Positions 1-8,785 of a DNA stretch of 64,000 nt are shown here, piece after piece. Under the pieces are notes generated by a model, which saw only the letters and a list, made by a program, of their open reading frames with translations, made no database searches and was not told the DNA's origin. Made by a program: the position numbers and the translations under genes. This DNA comes from Geobacter sp. AOG1 (GTDB lineage: Bacteria > Desulfobacterota > Desulfuromonadia > Geobacterales > Geobacteraceae), in NCBI RefSeq assembly GCF_019972315.1, contig NZ_BLIZ01000001.1, positions 2,236,549-2,300,548 on the forward strand. Reading direction: 5' to 3'. Within the stretch, counting starts at the first letter, position 1. Every line of letters starts with the position of its first letter.

Positions 1-2
1 GG

Positions 3-392
3 AATTCGAAAAGGTATAGCCAGTTTTTTCATAGGATTTACGGTGATGGTATAAATGTCAAAGTAATTTGTACATCCAATGTATCACCATCAAGCAAGCA
101 AATAGATTATATTTTCAACTATGGGGCATTAACTAATGATACAGAATCAGTACGTGACAATCCGTTGCTTATGGTCATGAAGATTTTGAAAAAATGCGCT
201 GTACAGGAAATAGTGCTTGCGGGATTTGACGGGTATACTGACAATAATGAACAGAATTATTACAGCGATTATATCCCTTTGTTGTATTGCCAGGATGACG
301 TATTGAAGAGGAATAGTGCAATGACTGAATGCATCAAGGCTATCGGTAAAGACATGAGCATTTCCAGCCTTACAAAAACCATGTATTTGTGA
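3..392 (+). CDS. 3' fragment of an aldolase-like protein (5' end outside window)
   Basis: Frame 3 is open from the window edge to a TGA at 390-392, about 129 residues, so this is the C-terminal part of a longer gene. The stretch with NPLLMVMKILKK followed by EIVLAGFDGY and the ending SSLTKTMY resembles, from memory, the C-terminal domain of HMG-CoA-lyase/DRE-TIM-type aldolases in polysaccharide loci. No catalytic residues can be assessed because the barrel would lie upstream. The DNA is clearly more AT-rich than the genes from 542 onward, as is common in exchanged LPS or capsule segments. A link to the following dehydrogenase and cyclase genes is inferred only from position. Coding status is likely; the family is tentative. 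Confidence 0.5.
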   Translation, partial: NSKRYSQFFHRIYGDGINVKVICTSNVSPSSKQIDYIFNYGALTNDTESVRDNPLLMVMKILKKCAVQEIVLAGFDGYTDNNEQNYYSDYIPLLYCQDDVLKRNSAMTECIKAIGKDMSISSLTKTMYL

Positions 393-541
393 GTCGATAC
401 CCTGTCTGAGCTGTTCTGTCAAAATAGCCCAACCACCTTGTGGCTCGTTGTATCCGTTATATTTCTGGACAAATAATGAACTGAAAGATAGTTACGACGA
501 CGCTGATACATTAAGTAGCTATAAGTCGGAGGTAAATAGTA

Positions 542-1210
542 ATGTTAGGTCGAACGGCCTTGATAACGGGTGCATCCAGAGGGATCGGCAGAGCTATTGC
601 TGATCTCTTCAGATCCCAGGGGGCGACTGTACTGGTACCAAACCGGCAGGAGATGGATCTCGCATCGACCGAATCGATCGAACGGTATTGCGCGGGCTTG
701 GGGGAGAGGGTCGATATTCTGGTGAACAATGCGGGGATCAACCCCCTGGCTGCGGCCGGTGAGTTCAGTGACGCCGACCTGGCCGGGACCCTGCAGGTCA
801 ACCTGATCGCTCCCATGGTTCTGCTCCGGGCACTTTCTCCCGGCATGGCAGAGCGGGGGTACGGCCGTATCGTCAACATAAGCTCCATCTGGAGCGGAGT
901 CTGTAAGCCCCGCCGGTTTGTCTACGCAACCACCAAGTCGGGGATCAACGGCATGACTCGCGCGGCAGCCGTGGAACTGGCCGGATCGGGGGTGATGGTC
1001 AATGCGGTGGCGCCGGGCTTCGTGGCTACCGAGTTGACGCGCCAGAATAATTCGGAGGATGAGCTGCGCAAGATAACCGAGAACATCCCCGCTGGCCGCC
1101 TTGCGGAACCCAAGGAGATTGCCGAGGTCGTGGCGTTTCTCTGTTCGTCCCGCAACAGCTTTATCGTCGGCCAGACCATATTTGTGGACGGGGGGTTCAC
1201 GTGTCAGTAA
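542..1210 (+). CDS. SDR family oxidoreductase
   Basis: Classical short-chain dehydrogenase/reductase of 222 residues, probably an NAD(P)-dependent cytoplasmic reductase or dehydrogenase. Visible motifs are TGASRGIG (residues 9-16, nucleotide binding), NNAG (62-65), NISS (112-115, catalytic serine) and YATTK (Tyr128 and Lys132). The C-terminal VDGGF is typical of FabG-like members. ATG 542 follows a CGGAGG ribosome site. The 3' end overlaps the AroB-like gene by 10 bp, so the two are probably translated together. The substrate is unknown; given the neighbours it probably acts on a sugar or cyclitol precursor rather than in fatty acid synthesis. Confidence 0.85.
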   Translation: MLGRTALITGASRGIGRAIADLFRSQGATVLVPNRQEMDLASTESIERYCAGLGERVDILVNNAGINPLAAAGEFSDADLAGTLQVNLIAPMVLLRALSPGMAERGYGRIVNISSIWSGVCKPRRFVYATTKSGINGMTRAAAVELAGSGVMVNAVAPGFVATELTRQNNSEDELRKITENIPAGRLAEPKEIAEVVAFLCSSRNSFIVGQTIFVDGGFTCQ

Positions 1211-2277
1211 TCACCATTCATTCCAATGTACGGGACTACTCGGTCCATTTTCAGGACAGCGCGCGATTTATCCAGGAGTTTTCGCGGTTTCCCGAGCGTC
1301 TGTTTGTCATTGATGAAAATGTCTGGCGGCATTACGGTGGCGGTTGCCTCAGCTGTATTCCCGAAGGTGAGCGGATGGTGTTTTCGGTTAGCGAGGAGCG
1401 GAAGGGGCTGGACAGCGTCATGGAGATCTACGATCGGCTGATGGACCGGGCTGCCAAGAAAAACATGACGCTCATCTCTCTCGGGGGGGGAATCGTCCAG
1501 GACGTGACAGGATTCGTCGCTTCCACCCTGTATCGCGGCCTCAACTGGGTATTCGTCCCTACAACCCTGCTGGCCCAGGCCGATAGCTGTATCGGCAGCA
1601 AAACATCGCTTAACTACAAGCGGTTCAAGAATCTGATCGGCACCTTCTATCCTCCTGCCGAAGTGCACATCCATTCACCCTTTCTCCAGACCCTCGAAGA
1701 AGCCGATTTTCTCAGTGGTCTGGGGGAGGTGGTCAAACTCCACCTGATGGGGGGAGAGAAGACGGCCGCGGCTCTCGCAGGGAGCCTGCCGGCGGTGCTG
1801 GAACGGAACCCGGACGCCCTGCTGCAGGCCACACGGACATCCCTCTCCATCAAGCTCAGCTACATGGAGGGGGACGAATTCGACACCGGTCGGCGCAATC
1901 TCCTCAACTTCGGGCACTGTTTCGGCCATGCCCTGGAGACGGTCAGCAGTTACGCCATCCCCCACGGACAGGCGGTGGTCATCGGCATGCTGTTCGCGAA
2001 TATCGCCGCGGTGCAGCGCGGTCTGCTCGCCCCGTCACTCGCCAGCCACCTGGCCGATGTTCTCCTCAGGAAGAGTCTGTCGATTCCGCTTCGCAAGGAG
2101 TATTTCGGGAGCGATGCCATCCTGGCAGCGATGAAGCAGGACAAGAAACGAACCGGCGACGGGTTGGTGGTCGTCATGATGAGGAGCGATTATACGTTCG
2201 AGAAACTGACGGATTATTCCCCCGATGAACTGGTCGCGACAACGGCCGAATTGATGGAATCGCTACGGGTGTCGTAA
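1201..2277 (+). CDS. AroB-like sugar phosphate cyclase (3-dehydroquinate synthase family)
   Basis: 358-residue protein of the dehydroquinate synthase fold, which uses NAD and a divalent metal to cyclise phosphorylated sugars. Visible: GGG at 95-97 in the NAD-binding loop, QDVTGF at 100-105, PTTLLAQADS at 120-129, and a likely metal triad Glu176, His239 and His255, with NFGHCFGHALE around His239. The usual SVGGKTGIN segment of true AroB reads IGSKTSLN here. That deviation, and its place in a glycan locus next to an SDR, suggest a specialised cyclase rather than the shikimate enzyme. GTG start at 1201 lies inside the SDR gene. Product unknown. Confidence 0.8.
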   Translation: MSVITIHSNVRDYSVHFQDSARFIQEFSRFPERLFVIDENVWRHYGGGCLSCIPEGERMVFSVSEERKGLDSVMEIYDRLMDRAAKKNMTLISLGGGIVQDVTGFVASTLYRGLNWVFVPTTLLAQADSCIGSKTSLNYKRFKNLIGTFYPPAEVHIHSPFLQTLEEADFLSGLGEVVKLHLMGGEKTAAALAGSLPAVLERNPDALLQATRTSLSIKLSYMEGDEFDTGRRNLLNFGHCFGHALETVSSYAIPHGQAVVIGMLFANIAAVQRGLLAPSLASHLADVLLRKSLSIPLRKEYFGSDAILAAMKQDKKRTGDGLVVVMMRSDYTFEKLTDYSPDELVATTAELMESLRVS

Positions 2278-2321
2278 CGGCGGTTCCCGCACGAAATTGA
2301 ACCACTGGATAGAATATTCCC

Positions 2322-3383
2322 ATGCGTGTCCTGATTATAAAAATGAGCGCCTTGGGCGACATTATCCATGCCCTGCCGGTCCTTGACTACCTGCACCGGG
2401 TGTCGCCCGGGATTGAGATTGACTGGGTGGTGGAGGAGCAGTTCCAGGAGATACTCGCCGACAACCCGCTCATTGCCCGGCTGCATCCTGTCCGGACCAA
2501 GGTCTGGCGCAAGCAGCCGCTGGCGAAACAGACGCGGCACGAGATCGGCCAACTCAGAGCCGCTCTGCGAGAGAGAGCGTACGACCTGGTGTTCGACATC
2601 CAGGGGAACCTGAAGAGCGGTCTGATAGACTGGTTGAGTGGCGCGGAGAACATTATCGGTTTCTCCTCCGATGTTCTCCAGGAAAGGGTCAATCTCTTCT
2701 TCACGACGCGCCAAGTGCCGATCCGGCCCACGGACCACCATGTGACCGACCAGTACCTGCGGCTGGTCAGCATCCCCTTCGCCAAGGATTTCGCCGGCTT
2801 GGCGCTGACGACTGACATCGTCACCTCCCCCGAGGATGACGGTGCGGCGGATGCGCTCCTTGCAACCCTGGATGACGGGCTAGTGCTCCTATTCCATTAC
2901 GGGACCACGTGGCAGACCAAGTTCTGGACGGAAAGCGGCTGGATCGAGTTGGGGCGGGCGGTCCTCGAAAAATTCCCCGCCTCCTCGATCCTCTTTTCCT
3001 GGGGAAACGAGGAGGAGCGGCAGGTAGTGACTCGACTGGCCGCGGCGATCGGGAATGGCGCGCGCGTCATCGAGCGCTATTCCCTGAAAGGGCTGGTTGC
3101 CCTGCTGAAGAAAGTGGACCTGGTGGTCGGAGGGGATACGGGGCCGGTGCACCTGGCTGCCGCGGTCGGAACGCCGACAGTTTCCTTCTACCGGGCTTCG
3201 GACGGCAGGAGGAGCGGGCCGAGGGGAAAGGGGCACGGAATCGTGCAGGCGCCCCGCCACTGCACCAAATGTTTCCGCACGAAATGCGACGACGACCAGT
3301 CCTGCCGGGAAAGCATCCGGGTTGCCGCACTGCTGAAGGAAATCGAACGACTGCTGACCGCCACGCCCGCCCAATCCCCCTGA
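2322..3383 (+). CDS. waaC: Lipopolysaccharide heptosyltransferase I-like glycosyltransferase (GT9)
   Basis: 353 residues, matching the GT9 family that adds ADP-heptose to the LPS inner core at the cytoplasmic face of the inner membrane. The N-terminus MRVLIIKMSALGDIIHALP is the characteristic WaaC/WaaF opening, and DLVVGGDTGPVHLAAAVGTP is the family's donor-binding motif near the C-terminus. YDLVFDIQGNLKSGL in the middle is also typical of WaaC. A Cys-rich tail (CTKCFRTKCDDDQSC) occurs in many members. It sits 44 bp after the cyclase gene. The family is secure; the WaaC rather than WaaF or another core transferase assignment is likely but not certain. Confidence 0.82.
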   Translation: MRVLIIKMSALGDIIHALPVLDYLHRVSPGIEIDWVVEEQFQEILADNPLIARLHPVRTKVWRKQPLAKQTRHEIGQLRAALRERAYDLVFDIQGNLKSGLIDWLSGAENIIGFSSDVLQERVNLFFTTRQVPIRPTDHHVTDQYLRLVSIPFAKDFAGLALTTDIVTSPEDDGAADALLATLDDGLVLLFHYGTTWQTKFWTESGWIELGRAVLEKFPASSILFSWGNEEERQVVTRLAAAIGNGARVIERYSLKGLVALLKKVDLVVGGDTGPVHLAAAVGTPTVSFYRASDGRRSGPRGKGHGIVQAPRHCTKCFRTKCDDDQSCRESIRVAALLKEIERLLTATPAQSP

Positions 3384-3581
3384 TCCTTTTTTCGACTATC
3401 CGATTCGTTTTCGCATTAATCCTGATATAATCTATTGTCTGAAGACGTATGGTTAGTGTCTGTATGGGCTGAATTGCGTTGAATAAATGGAGCTCATGGG
3501 GTATAGTACACCACTTAAAAATAGCTGCGGCCCTGCCTGCACGAGCGCTATGGAAATGAACCGGCACAGAAGGGATTGAGC

Positions 3582-4631
3582 ATGAAAAAAGCACTGATCA
3601 CCGGCATTACCGGCCAGGACGGTTCGTACCTGGCGGAACTGCTTATCCAGAAAGGGTACGAGGTGCACGGCATCATCCGCCGCTCGTCCTCCTTCAATAC
3701 CGGCCGGATCAACCACATCTATCACGACCCCCATGAGGCGGGTGTCCGGCTGTTTCTCCACTACGGCGACCTGAACGACGCCAGCTCCCTCAACAAAATC
3801 CTACGGGACGTGCGGCCGGACGAGATCTACAACCTGGGGGCCCAGAGCCACGTGCGGGTCTCCTTTGATGTCCCCGAGTACACGGGGGAGGTGGATGCCC
3901 TCGGTGCGGTGCGGATACTGGAGGCGATCAGAGAGACCGAGATCAATACGAAATTCTATCAGGCCTCCTCCTCCGAACTCTACGGCAAGGTGGTGGAAAC
4001 CCCCCAGAGAGAAACTACCCCGTTCTACCCCCGTTCCCCTTACGCCTGTGCCAAGGCGTACGCCTTCTACATCACCATGAACTACCGGGAAAGTTACAAC
4101 ATGTTTGCCTGCAACGGCATCCTCTTCAATCACGAGTCGCCGCGACGTGGGGAGACCTTTGTCACCCGCAAGATCACCCGTGCGGCTGGCCGGATCAAGG
4201 TAGGTCTGCAGGACCGGCTGTATCTGGGGAACCTGGACGCCAAGCGGGACTGGGGGTTTGCCGGTGATTACGTGGAGGCGATGTGGCTCATGCTGCAGCA
4301 GCCTGAGCCGGACGACTACGTGGTGGCGACCGGCGAGACTTGGTCGGTCCGCGAGTTCGCCGAGCGCGTTTTTGCCCGGCTCGACATGCCCATCGAGTGG
4401 CAGGGGCATGGTGTCCAGGAGAAGGGGGTGGACGCGAGGACAGGCCGGGTGCTCATCGAGATCGACCCGAAATACTTCCGCCCCGCCGAAGTGGATCTCC
4501 TCCTGGGAGACCCGACCAAGGCGAAAACAAAGCTTGGCTGGGAGCCGAAGGTCGACTTCGGCGCCCTGGTGAATATGATGGTGGATGCGGACCTCTCCCT
4601 GGCGGAAAGGGACAAGAGGGCAAATGGATAA
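3582..4631 (+). CDS. gmd: GDP-mannose 4,6-dehydratase
   Basis: Converts GDP-D-mannose to GDP-4-dehydro-6-deoxy-D-mannose, the first step toward GDP-L-fucose. 349 residues, the family's usual length. Seen: the nucleotide-binding [12 protein letters not shown] (residues 6-17), [11 protein letters not shown] (33-43), Ser130/Ser131-Glu132, and YxxxK with Tyr154 and Lys158. ATG 3582 is chosen over an in-frame TTG at 3576 because AGAAGGG lies 7 nt upstream of the ATG. A TATAAT at 3426-3431 in the 198-bp upstream gap could be a promoter -10 element, but no good -35 is seen. The 3' end overlaps fcl by 8 bp. Confidence 0.95.
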   Translation: MKKALITGITGQDGSYLAELLIQKGYEVHGIIRRSSSFNTGRINHIYHDPHEAGVRLFLHYGDLNDASSLNKILRDVRPDEIYNLGAQSHVRVSFDVPEYTGEVDALGAVRILEAIRETEINTKFYQASSSELYGKVVETPQRETTPFYPRSPYACAKAYAFYITMNYRESYNMFACNGILFNHESPRRGETFVTRKITRAAGRIKVGLQDRLYLGNLDAKRDWGFAGDYVEAMWLMLQQPEPDDYVVATGETWSVREFAERVFARLDMPIEWQGHGVQEKGVDARTGRVLIEIDPKYFRPAEVDLLLGDPTKAKTKLGWEPKVDFGALVNMMVDADLSLAERDKRANG

Positions 4632-5589
4632 GTCTGCGCGCATCTACGTGGCAGGTCATCGCGGCCTTGTTGGCTCTGCGATAGTACAGAGGCTGCAACG
4701 GGACGGCTTTACCAATCTCATTCTCCGGACGAGCAGCGAACTCGACCTGAGGGACCAGGGGGGTGTGGCCCGGTTTTTTGAGGACGAGCGGCCGGAGTAT
4801 GTCTTCCTCGCTGCCGCCAAGGTGGGAGGGATCGTTGCCAACAACAGCTACCCGGCGGAGTTCATCTACGACAACCTGATGATCCAGACGAATGTCATCC
4901 ACCAGGCCTGGCGAAACAGTGCCAGGAAGCTCCTCTTTCTCGGCAGCACCTGCATCTATCCAAAGCTTGCCCCCCAGCCGATCAAGGAGGAGTATCTCCT
5001 CACCGGCCCCCTGGAGCCGACCAACGACGCCTATGCCGTCGCCAAGATCGCCGGCATCACCATGTGCAAGTCATACAATCGTCAGTACGGTACCTCTTTC
5101 ATCTCCGCCATGCCGACCAACCTCTATGGCCCCCGCGACAATTTCGACCTGGAAACCTCCCATGTTCTTCCGGCCCTCTTGCGGAAGTTTCACGATGCCA
5201 AGGTCGCCGGCGCGGACAGGGTGGTGGTCTGGGGGACCGGGGCACCGCTGCGGGAATTCGTGCACGTTGACGACGTGGCCGACGCCTGCGTCTTCCTCAT
5301 GACTCGCCCCGACGAGGTAATCGCTTCACTCCTTGCCCCGCATACCTCACCCGGGTTCGTCAACATCGGCAGTGGCGAAGAAATCAGCATCGGGGATCTG
5401 GCGCTCCTGATCAAGGAGATCGTCGGTTTCAGCGGCGACCTGGCCTTCGATGCGAGCAAGCCGGATGGCACTCCCCGCAAACTGTCGGACGTTTCTCGTC
5501 TGCACGATCTCGGCTGGCGTCATCGACTGGAACTCCGTGAAGGGATACGCGCCACCTACGAGTGGTACCTCAGCGAGGCGGGCAGATAG
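4624..5589 (+). CDS. fcl: GDP-L-fucose synthase
   Basis: Epimerase/reductase that turns the Gmd product into GDP-L-fucose with NADPH. 321 residues from ATG 4624, which overlaps the gmd stop and follows AGAGGG. Seen: GHRGLVGS nucleotide loop (11-18), Ser108 in LGSTCIYP, Tyr137-x3-Lys141 in [11 protein letters not shown], and the conserved [12 protein letters not shown]. The upstream in-frame ATG at 4585 would add 13 residues before the Rossmann fold and is unlikely. Together with gmd this gives the complete two-step GDP-fucose pathway for a fucose-containing surface glycan. Confidence 0.95.
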   Translation: MDKSARIYVAGHRGLVGSAIVQRLQRDGFTNLILRTSSELDLRDQGGVARFFEDERPEYVFLAAAKVGGIVANNSYPAEFIYDNLMIQTNVIHQAWRNSARKLLFLGSTCIYPKLAPQPIKEEYLLTGPLEPTNDAYAVAKIAGITMCKSYNRQYGTSFISAMPTNLYGPRDNFDLETSHVLPALLRKFHDAKVAGADRVVVWGTGAPLREFVHVDDVADACVFLMTRPDEVIASLLAPHTSPGFVNIGSGEEISIGDLALLIKEIVGFSGDLAFDASKPDGTPRKLSDVSRLHDLGWRHRLELREGIRATYEWYLSEAGR

Positions 5590-5590
5590 A

Positions 5591-6622
5591 ATGGGAAAGG
5601 TCCTGGTCACCGGCGCAGCAGGTTTTATCGGCTTCCACCTGGCGAAGCAGTTACTGGCGCATGGCCATGACGTGGCCGGCCTGGACAACCTCAACGACTA
5701 TTACGACGTGACGCTCAAGACCGCCCGGCTGCGGCTGTTGGAAGAGAACCCCCGTTTTCGGTTCATCATGGCCGACCTCGTGGACCGCGCAGCCATGGAG
5801 CGCCTCTTCGCAGAGGGAGGTTTCCAGGTGGTCGTTCATCTTGCCGCCCAGGCCGGGGTCCGGCATTCCCTCACCAATCCCCATGCCTACGTCGACAGCA
5901 ACCTGGTAGGCTTTCTCAACGTCTTGGAAGGATGCCGTAACCACCAGGTCCGGCACCTCGTCTTTGCTTCCTCCAGCTCTGTCTATGGCGCCAACACCAG
6001 CACTCCCTTCTCCGTCCATCATAATGTGGACCACCCCGTCTCCCTCTATGCCGCCACCAAAAAGGCCAACGAACTGATGGCCCACTCCTACGCGAGCCTC
6101 TATGGCCTGCCGACCACCGGGCTTCGCTTCTTCACCGTTTATGGACCTTGGGGGCGGCCGGACATGGCCTACTTCTCCTTCACCAAGGCGATCCTGGCCG
6201 GTCAGCCGATCGATGTCTTCAACAACGGCAGGATGCAGCGGGATTTTACCTATATCGACGATGTTGTCGAGGGTGTGGTGCGGGTCATGGACAGGATTCC
6301 CTCTCCCGATCCGTCCTGGAACGGCGCCCGGCCCGATCCCGGGACGAGCTATGCCCCGTACCGGATTTACAACATCGGCAACAACCGGCCTGTGGAACTC
6401 CTGTATTTCATCGAGGTACTTGAGGAATGTCTCGGGAAAAAAGCGGTGAAAAATCTGCTTCCCATGCAGGCGGGGGATGTCCCTGCCACCTGTGCCGACG
6501 TTGACGACCTGATGCGGGATGTTGGGTTCAAGCCGGCAACCGGCATCGAAGAGGGGGTTGGACAGTTTGTGGCGTGGTATCGGGCCTATTATGGCGTGAA
6601 AATGGCCCCTGCGGCTGGATAA
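5591..6622 (+). CDS. NAD-dependent epimerase, probable UDP-glucuronate 4-epimerase
   Basis: 343-residue extended SDR. Seen: GAAGFIG (8-14), DNLNDYYDV (32-40), [11 protein letters not shown] (83-93), FASSSSVYG (125-133) and Tyr153-x3-Lys157. DNLNDYYD together with AAQAGVR is characteristic of UDP-glucuronate/galacturonate 4-epimerases (CapI/WbnF type) as opposed to UDP-glucose epimerases. Start ATG 5591 is one base after the fcl stop; an earlier in-frame ATG at 5450 lies inside fcl and is rejected. It would supply UDP-galacturonate for the same surface polysaccharide. Exact substrate is inferred from motif resemblance. Confidence 0.85.
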   Translation: MGKVLVTGAAGFIGFHLAKQLLAHGHDVAGLDNLNDYYDVTLKTARLRLLEENPRFRFIMADLVDRAAMERLFAEGGFQVVVHLAAQAGVRHSLTNPHAYVDSNLVGFLNVLEGCRNHQVRHLVFASSSSVYGANTSTPFSVHHNVDHPVSLYAATKKANELMAHSYASLYGLPTTGLRFFTVYGPWGRPDMAYFSFTKAILAGQPIDVFNNGRMQRDFTYIDDVVEGVVRVMDRIPSPDPSWNGARPDPGTSYAPYRIYNIGNNRPVELLYFIEVLEECLGKKAVKNLLPMQAGDVPATCADVDDLMRDVGFKPATGIEEGVGQFVAWYRAYYGVKMAPAAG

Positions 6623-6667
6623 TCGATGTCGTAGGCTGGTATGTCCAGAATTTCGATGGGAGGAACC

Positions 6668-7546
6668 ATGATAAAGAGCATGACCGGTTACGGCAAGGGG
6701 GAGGTCATTGCACCCCACGGCCGGATAAGCGTGGAGATCCGGTCGGTCAATCACCGGTACGGAGAGATATCCGTCAAGCTGCCGCGGGGGCTTATGCCCT
6801 TCGAGAACGAGGTGAAGAAATGCATCGGCGAGCGGCTCAAGCGGGGGAAGATCGAGGTATTCGTGCAGCGGGAAGGGGTGCTGGATGCCGCGGCCCGGCC
6901 GACGGCCAACCTGCCCCTGGCCCTGGCCTATTTCGAGGCGCTGGGTGAGTTGCGTGACACCCTGGGGCTGACCGAGCCGGTCAGTCTGCAGTTGGTTGCC
7001 GGTCAACGGGACGTGCTGACCACGGGGGAGAGCGAGACCCCTGCCGAAACACTCCAGGTGGAACTGCTGGCCGCGGTTGAACAGGCGGTGGGGGCACTGG
7101 AGGAGATGCGGTCGCGGGAAGGGGATGCGCTCCTCGCCGATCTGCGGAGCCGGCGGGAGAGCCTGACGGCCCTGATAAGCAGGATAGGAGGACGCGCGCC
7201 GGTGGCGGTGGCCGAGAGTGCGGCACGCCTGAAGGAGCGGGTGGCCCAGCTCCTGGCCGATACCTCTCTCGACGAGGGACGGCTTGCCCAGGAAATTGCC
7301 ATCATGGCCGACCGGAGTGATGTCACGGAGGAACTGGTACGCTTCAACAGCCATCTTCTGCAGTTCGACCGGGCGTTGCAGCTGGCGGAACCGGTGGGGC
7401 GGAAGTTGGACTTTCTCCTCCAGGAGATGAACCGGGAAGTGAACACCATCGGTTCCAAAGGGGGGGATGTGGAAATAACCCCGCTGGTTGTGGAATTGAA
7501 GGCGGAACTTGAAAAGATACGGGAGCAGATCCAGAACATCGAGTAA
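6668..7546 (+). CDS. YicC/YloC family endoribonuclease
   Basis: 292-residue protein opening MIKSMTGYGKGE, the signature of the YicC family (N-terminal YicC domain plus C-terminal DUF1732 domain). Characterised members are Mn-dependent endoribonucleases linked to RNA turnover and stationary-phase survival. The C-terminus contains EMNREVNTIGSK, highly conserved in the DUF1732 half. ATG 6668 has GGGAGG 5-10 nt upstream; the in-frame ATG at 6641 lacks one. Its position just before gmk and rpoZ is common across bacteria. Confidence 0.9.
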   Translation: MIKSMTGYGKGEVIAPHGRISVEIRSVNHRYGEISVKLPRGLMPFENEVKKCIGERLKRGKIEVFVQREGVLDAAARPTANLPLALAYFEALGELRDTLGLTEPVSLQLVAGQRDVLTTGESETPAETLQVELLAAVEQAVGALEEMRSREGDALLADLRSRRESLTALISRIGGRAPVAVAESAARLKERVAQLLADTSLDEGRLAQEIAIMADRSDVTEELVRFNSHLLQFDRALQLAEPVGRKLDFLLQEMNREVNTIGSKGGDVEITPLVVELKAELEKIREQIQNIE

Positions 7547-7623
7547 ATCGGAGACCGGGAACCGGGGATCGGTAAGAATTTTACCGGTCCCGGATACCTG
7601 GTCCCTGGTCACCGGGGTTATTC

Positions 7624-8253
7624 ATGAAACGTGAAGGCGTTCTCTATATAATTTCCGCACCGTCGGGCGCCGGCAAAACCACGCTGTGCAAGGAAGTCAT
7701 TGACATTTTCCCGAACCTGCGGCATTCTGTCAGCTACACGACGCGCTCCCCCCGCCCCGGCGAGGTCCACGGAATTGACTACTTTTTCGTCTCCACCGAG
7801 GAGTTCCGGAGGATGGTGGTGGAAGGTGAATTTGCCGAATGGGCCGAAGTGCACGGCAACCTGTACGGTACCGCCATCAAGACCTTGGAAGAGTACCGCC
7901 GGAACGGTGTTGATGTCATCCTCGACATTGACTGCCAGGGGGCCCGGCAGCTGAAAGAGCGCTATCGGGGTGGGGTCTTCATCTTCATTATGCCTCCCAG
8001 CTACAATGAACTGCGTCGCCGCCTCGACTGCCGCAACGCGGACAGCGAAGAGGTGATCGCGCGACGCCTGCAGGGGGCGGCGGCGGAAATCCGCGAGTCT
8101 CGCTGGTACGATTACATCATAGTCAACGACGTGTTCAGCACGGCAGTAGAGGAGTTCAAGTCGGTCCTGCTGGCGGAACGGTGCCGGACCTCCCGTGTGC
8201 TGGAAGCCGTTTCTGAAATGTTTGATGTTCAGGGACCGGGGACTAGGGACTAG
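7624..8253 (+). CDS. gmk: Guanylate kinase
   Basis: Phosphorylates GMP to GDP with ATP; essential for guanine nucleotide supply. 209 residues. Seen: P-loop SAPSGAGKTT (11-20), the GMP-binding SYTTRSPRPGEVHGIDYFF, and IDCQGARQLK. The C-terminus extends slightly into GC-rich text that resembles the following intergenic sequence. The ribosome site before ATG 7624 is weak (GGGG). Together with rpoZ and the Rel enzyme it forms the widespread gmk-rpoZ-spoT order that links guanine nucleotides with (p)ppGpp metabolism. Confidence 0.95.
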   Translation: MKREGVLYIISAPSGAGKTTLCKEVIDIFPNLRHSVSYTTRSPRPGEVHGIDYFFVSTEEFRRMVVEGEFAEWAEVHGNLYGTAIKTLEEYRRNGVDVILDIDCQGARQLKERYRGGVFIFIMPPSYNELRRRLDCRNADSEEVIARRLQGAAAEIRESRWYDYIIVNDVFSTAVEEFKSVLLAERCRTSRVLEAVSEMFDVQGPGTRD

Positions 8254-8313
8254 GATGGATTACGGATTACGGGTCCCGGATAACGGGTTCCGGCTTTTAA
8301 GAAAGGAGTAATA

Positions 8314-8520
8314 ATGGCAAGGGTAACTGTTGAAGATTGTCTGGAGAAGGTAGATAACCGGTTCCTGCTGGTGATGCTGGCGTCAAAGCGGGTAAAGCAG
8401 CTGTACAAGGGTGCCAAGCCCCTCATCGATAACCGCAGCAACAAGAACGTCGTCCTCGCCCTGCGGGAAATTGCCGCCGGGAAAGTCAGTTTTGAAATAA
8501 CCTCTCGAAAGAGCCGTTAA
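8314..8520 (+). CDS. rpoZ: RNA polymerase omega subunit
   Basis: 68-residue small subunit that assists beta' folding and contributes to ppGpp binding on RNA polymerase. The N-terminus [26 protein letters not shown] matches omega proteins, and the conserved ALREIAAGK follows near the C-terminus. AAAGGAG precedes ATG 8314 at good spacing. A probable terminator follows at 8537-8569, so the Rel gene downstream may have its own promoter in the 265-bp gap. Confidence 0.95.
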   Translation: MARVTVEDCLEKVDNRFLLVMLASKRVKQLYKGAKPLIDNRSNKNVVLALREIAAGKVSFEITSRKSR

Positions 8521-8536
8521 TTTTCGCGGCATAACG

Positions 8537-8569
8537 GGGCTGGAGCTTAAACGCTTCCGCCCTTTTTTT
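8537..8569 (+). terminator. Probable intrinsic terminator after rpoZ
   Basis: An imperfect GC-rich hairpin (GGGC-TGGAGC paired with GCTTCCGCCC around TTAAAC) is followed by seven T residues. It lies 16 bp after the rpoZ stop. Confidence 0.6.
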
Positions 8570-8785
8570 GTCTCTAGCACAGCAAACATCCGAACGCAGA
8601 CCACATCTGCGTGTAGCGAATTTACGCAGATTCAAAACCTTTCCAGGGTTGACCCGAAGAACGTCAACTGATTCCCGTTTATTTTGTATTGGCGTTAATC
8701 CGATTTTGTCCGCGTTAATCTGTGTTCAATCGTTTTTGTTTGTTATTCAATTTCCCTGCTTTTCTGATCCACCCAGGTTTGCCCC

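Noticed and set aside
5651..7612. 653-codon minus-strand open frame
   Set aside because: Antisense to the epimerase and YicC genes, no recognisable domain, and composition fits a high-GC shadow of the real genes.
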